Positions 5,651-6,977 of a stretch of 6,977 nt of DNA are shown piece after piece (within the stretch, counting starts at the first letter, position 1; each line of letters begins with the position of its first letter). A program made the position numbers and the translations under genes. The stretch comes from Alcaligenaceae bacterium. Lineage in GTDB: Bacteria > Pseudomonadota > Gammaproteobacteria > Burkholderiales > Burkholderiaceae. The notes under the pieces were generated by a model. The model was not told the origin of the DNA, did no database searches, and saw only the letters and a program-made list of their open reading frames with translations. The stretch covers positions 1 through 6,977 of the forward strand of contig CANBUF010000096.1 in assembly GCA_947372575.1 (NCBI GenBank), in the 5' to 3' direction.

Positions 5651-6760
5651 ATGATGCAAACCTCCGTGATCCCCTCCGTCGCATCGACAGTGAATGTTGC
5701 AACACCAGGCGGCGAGTACCCGATTCATATTGCACCAGGCAGGCTGGACGCGCTGGCTCAGAGTATTCCCGATGACACAACCACGATTGTGGTCGTGACC
5801 AATCCGGTTGTACATGCCCTGATGGGTGAGCGTGTTATTCATGAGTTGACCAAAACAGGCCGACCCTTGATGACGGTCATGTTGCCTGATGGTGAGGCCC
5901 ATAAGAATCTCGAAACGCTGAACCAGATTTTTGATGCCATGCTGGGGGCGCAACTGGATCGGCGCTGCGTGGTGGTGGCGCTGGGCGGAGGGGTGATCGG
6001 CGATATGGCGGGCTTTGCTGCTGCGGTCTATATGCGCGGCGTGCGTTTTGTCCAGGTACCCACCACGCTGCTTGCGCAGGTGGACTCGTCAGTCGGTGGC
6101 AAAACAGCTGTGAATCATCCGATGGGTAAAAACATGCTCGGTGCGTTTTATCAGCCGATCGCCGTTGAAATCGATACCGATGTACTCAACACCTTGCCTG
6201 ACCGCGAAATGTCCGCAGGACTGGCAGAGGTCATTAAATACGGACTGATTCTGGACCCCGAGTTTTTTGCCTGGTGTGAAACCCATGCAGCCGGTCTGCG
6301 CGCACGTGATCCCGCGTTACTGGCCATCGCGATTCGCCGGTCCTGCGAGTTCAAGGCCTGGGTAGTATCGCAGGATGAACGCGAGACAGGGATGCGTGCC
6401 ATTTTGAATCTGGGCCACACCTTTGGTCACGCGATTGAGGCGGGCATGGGTTATGGGCACTGGTTGCATGGCGAAGCGGTCGGTTGCGGCATGCTGATGG
6501 CCGCTGACTTGTCAGCAGAGCTGCTGGGCTTTGCGCCAACCGATGTCGAACGAGTGCGTGCGCTGGTGCAGGCAATTGGTTGTCCGGTCCAGGGACCGCG
6601 ACTGGGCGGTGTCGAGCAGTGGATGTCGCTCATGCGTGGTGACAAAAAAACCGAGGCAGGCGAAATCACCTTTGTATTGATGCCGCGCATTGGAGAGGCG
6701 ATCCGCAGCAAGGCGCCGGCCGAGATGGTCGCGCGGGTTATTTTGCGCAACACAGCTTAA
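5651..6760 (+). CDS. aroB: 3-dehydroquinate synthase
   Basis: AroB is a cytoplasmic NAD- and divalent-metal-dependent enzyme that converts DAHP to 3-dehydroquinate, the second step of the shikimate pathway. The 369 residues match the family (about 360). Seen in order: the nucleotide-site DGEAHK (80-85); the glycine-rich NAD loop [11 protein letters not shown] (112-122); the substrate/NAD segment from PTTL (137) through [19 protein letters not shown] (143-161), with Lys151 and Lys160; and the metal ligands Glu193 in GLAEVIKYG, His256 in NLGHTFGH, and His273 in LHGEAV. A final DKK (331-333) is also typical. All catalytic residues are present. Two ATGs stand in tandem (5651, 5654); the first is chosen by ribosome-site spacing. 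The gene follows aroK by 25 bp and precedes dgt by 10 bp, so one transcript is very likely. Confidence 0.97.
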   Translation: MMQTSVIPSVASTVNVATPGGEYPIHIAPGRLDALAQSIPDDTTTIVVVTNPVVHALMGERVIHELTKTGRPLMTVMLPDGEAHKNLETLNQIFDAMLGAQLDRRCVVVALGGGVIGDMAGFAAAVYMRGVRFVQVPTTLLAQVDSSVGGKTAVNHPMGKNMLGAFYQPIAVEIDTDVLNTLPDREMSAGLAEVIKYGLILDPEFFAWCETHAAGLRARDPALLAIAIRRSCEFKAWVVSQDERETGMRAILNLGHTFGHAIEAGMGYGHWLHGEAVGCGMLMAADLSAELLGFAPTDVERVRALVQAIGCPVQGPRLGGVEQWMSLMRGDKKTEAGEITFVLMPRIGEAIRSKAPAEMVARVILRNTA

Positions 6761-6763
6761 AGG
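6759..6763 (+). promoter_or_regulatory. Shine-Dalgarno of dgt, overlapping the aroB stop
   Basis: AAAGG begins inside the aroB TAA and ends seven bases before the dgt ATG at 6771. Ribosomes terminating on aroB would be placed on the dgt initiation site, so translational coupling is likely. Confidence 0.6.
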
Positions 6764-6770
6764 TTTTGCT

Positions 6771-6977
6771 ATGCACGAACTTGCCGCCTATGCCTTACAT
6801 GCCGAACAGAGTCGCGGCCGTCGCTATGCCGAGCCCGCGCCAGGCAACCGCAGTGAATTTCAGCGCGACCGGGATCGCATCGTGCATGCGAGCGCTTTTC
6901 GCAGACTCGAATACAAGACGCAGGTTTTCATCAATCATGAAGGTGATCTGTTTCGCACCAGACTGACGCATTCCCTT
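6771..6977 (+). CDS. dgt: Deoxyguanosinetriphosphate triphosphohydrolase-like protein, N-terminal part (3' partial)
   Basis: The frame opens at ATG 6771 and runs without a stop to the window edge, giving 69 residues, roughly the first fifth of the family. HD-superfamily dNTPases hydrolyse dGTP or other dNTPs to the deoxynucleoside and triphosphate. Seen: [20 protein letters not shown] (30-49), [20 protein letters not shown] (50-69). His67 in RTRLTHS is the first metal-ligand histidine of the HD domain; the HD pair itself lies beyond the window. The sequence fits the Dgt type 2 subgroup of about 370-400 residues common in proteobacteria, whose substrate preference may differ from E. coli Dgt. 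It lies 10 bp after aroB with a ribosome site overlapping the aroB stop, so it is probably cotranscribed with aroKB. A shorter frame starting at 6766 is out of register with this family match and is a shadow. Confidence 0.93.
   Translation, partial: MHELAAYALHAEQSRGRRYAEPAPGNRSEFQRDRDRIVHASAFRRLEYKTQVFINHEGDLFRTRLTHSL

Noticed and set aside
6151..6753. Several - strand frames opposite aroB (6151-6420, 6351-6575, 6451-6753)
   Set aside because: All mirror conserved AroB motifs; no ribosome sites or families recognised.
6766..6966. 66-residue + strand frame starting with TTG at 6766
   Set aside because: Out of register with the Dgt N-terminus, which starts at 6771 and carries the family motifs; the frame is a shadow of partial dgt.

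Overview
The window looks like a compact housekeeping segment of a betaproteobacterial chromosome. The order Burkholderiales, and probably the Alcaligenaceae (the Bordetella/Advenella/Pusillimonas side), fits best. That rests on protein character, on the mrcA / aroK-aroB-dgt arrangement and on lysA travelling with an LptM-type lipoprotein next to cyaY; the genus cannot be fixed from sequence alone. Base composition and codon use look even throughout. I see no insertion sequence, tRNA, rRNA, CRISPR array, phage gene or other sign of recent transfer.

Layout from left to right: (1) the 3' end of a class II histone-deacetylase-like / acetylpolyamine amidohydrolase gene (+), with a terminator-like hairpin inside its last codons; (2) convergent to it after 22 bp, lysA (-), diaminopimelate decarboxylase; (3) upstream of lysA on the same strand, a small lptM-type lipoprotein gene, separated from lysA by 75 bp that carry a 9-bp perfect inverted repeat; (4) divergent from lptM, cyaY (+), bacterial frataxin, with only 32 bp between the two preferred start codons; (5) convergent to cyaY after 49 bp, mrcA/ponA (-), a bifunctional class A penicillin-binding protein; (6) divergent from mrcA after 48 bp, the cluster aroK-aroB-dgt (+), with dgt cut by the window end.

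The functions are linked by cell-wall and precursor metabolism. LysA consumes meso-diaminopimelate, a peptidoglycan building block, to make lysine. PBP1A polymerises and crosslinks peptidoglycan. The LptM-type lipoprotein is expected to help outer-membrane LPS-transporter assembly. AroB and AroK catalyse two steps of the shikimate pathway (DAHP to 3-dehydroquinate, and shikimate to shikimate 3-phosphate). Dgt is a dNTP triphosphohydrolase of the HD superfamily. CyaY modulates iron-sulfur cluster assembly.

I did not find an undescribed system. The points worth a second look are small: start corrections for lptM (GTG at 1995) and cyaY (ATG at 2028); a divergent gap too short for two independent promoters; the inverted repeat before lysA; an extended -10 that would put aroK transcription start at or beside its ATG; N- and C-terminal extensions on AroK; and no pilMNOPQ-type genes between mrcA and aroK.
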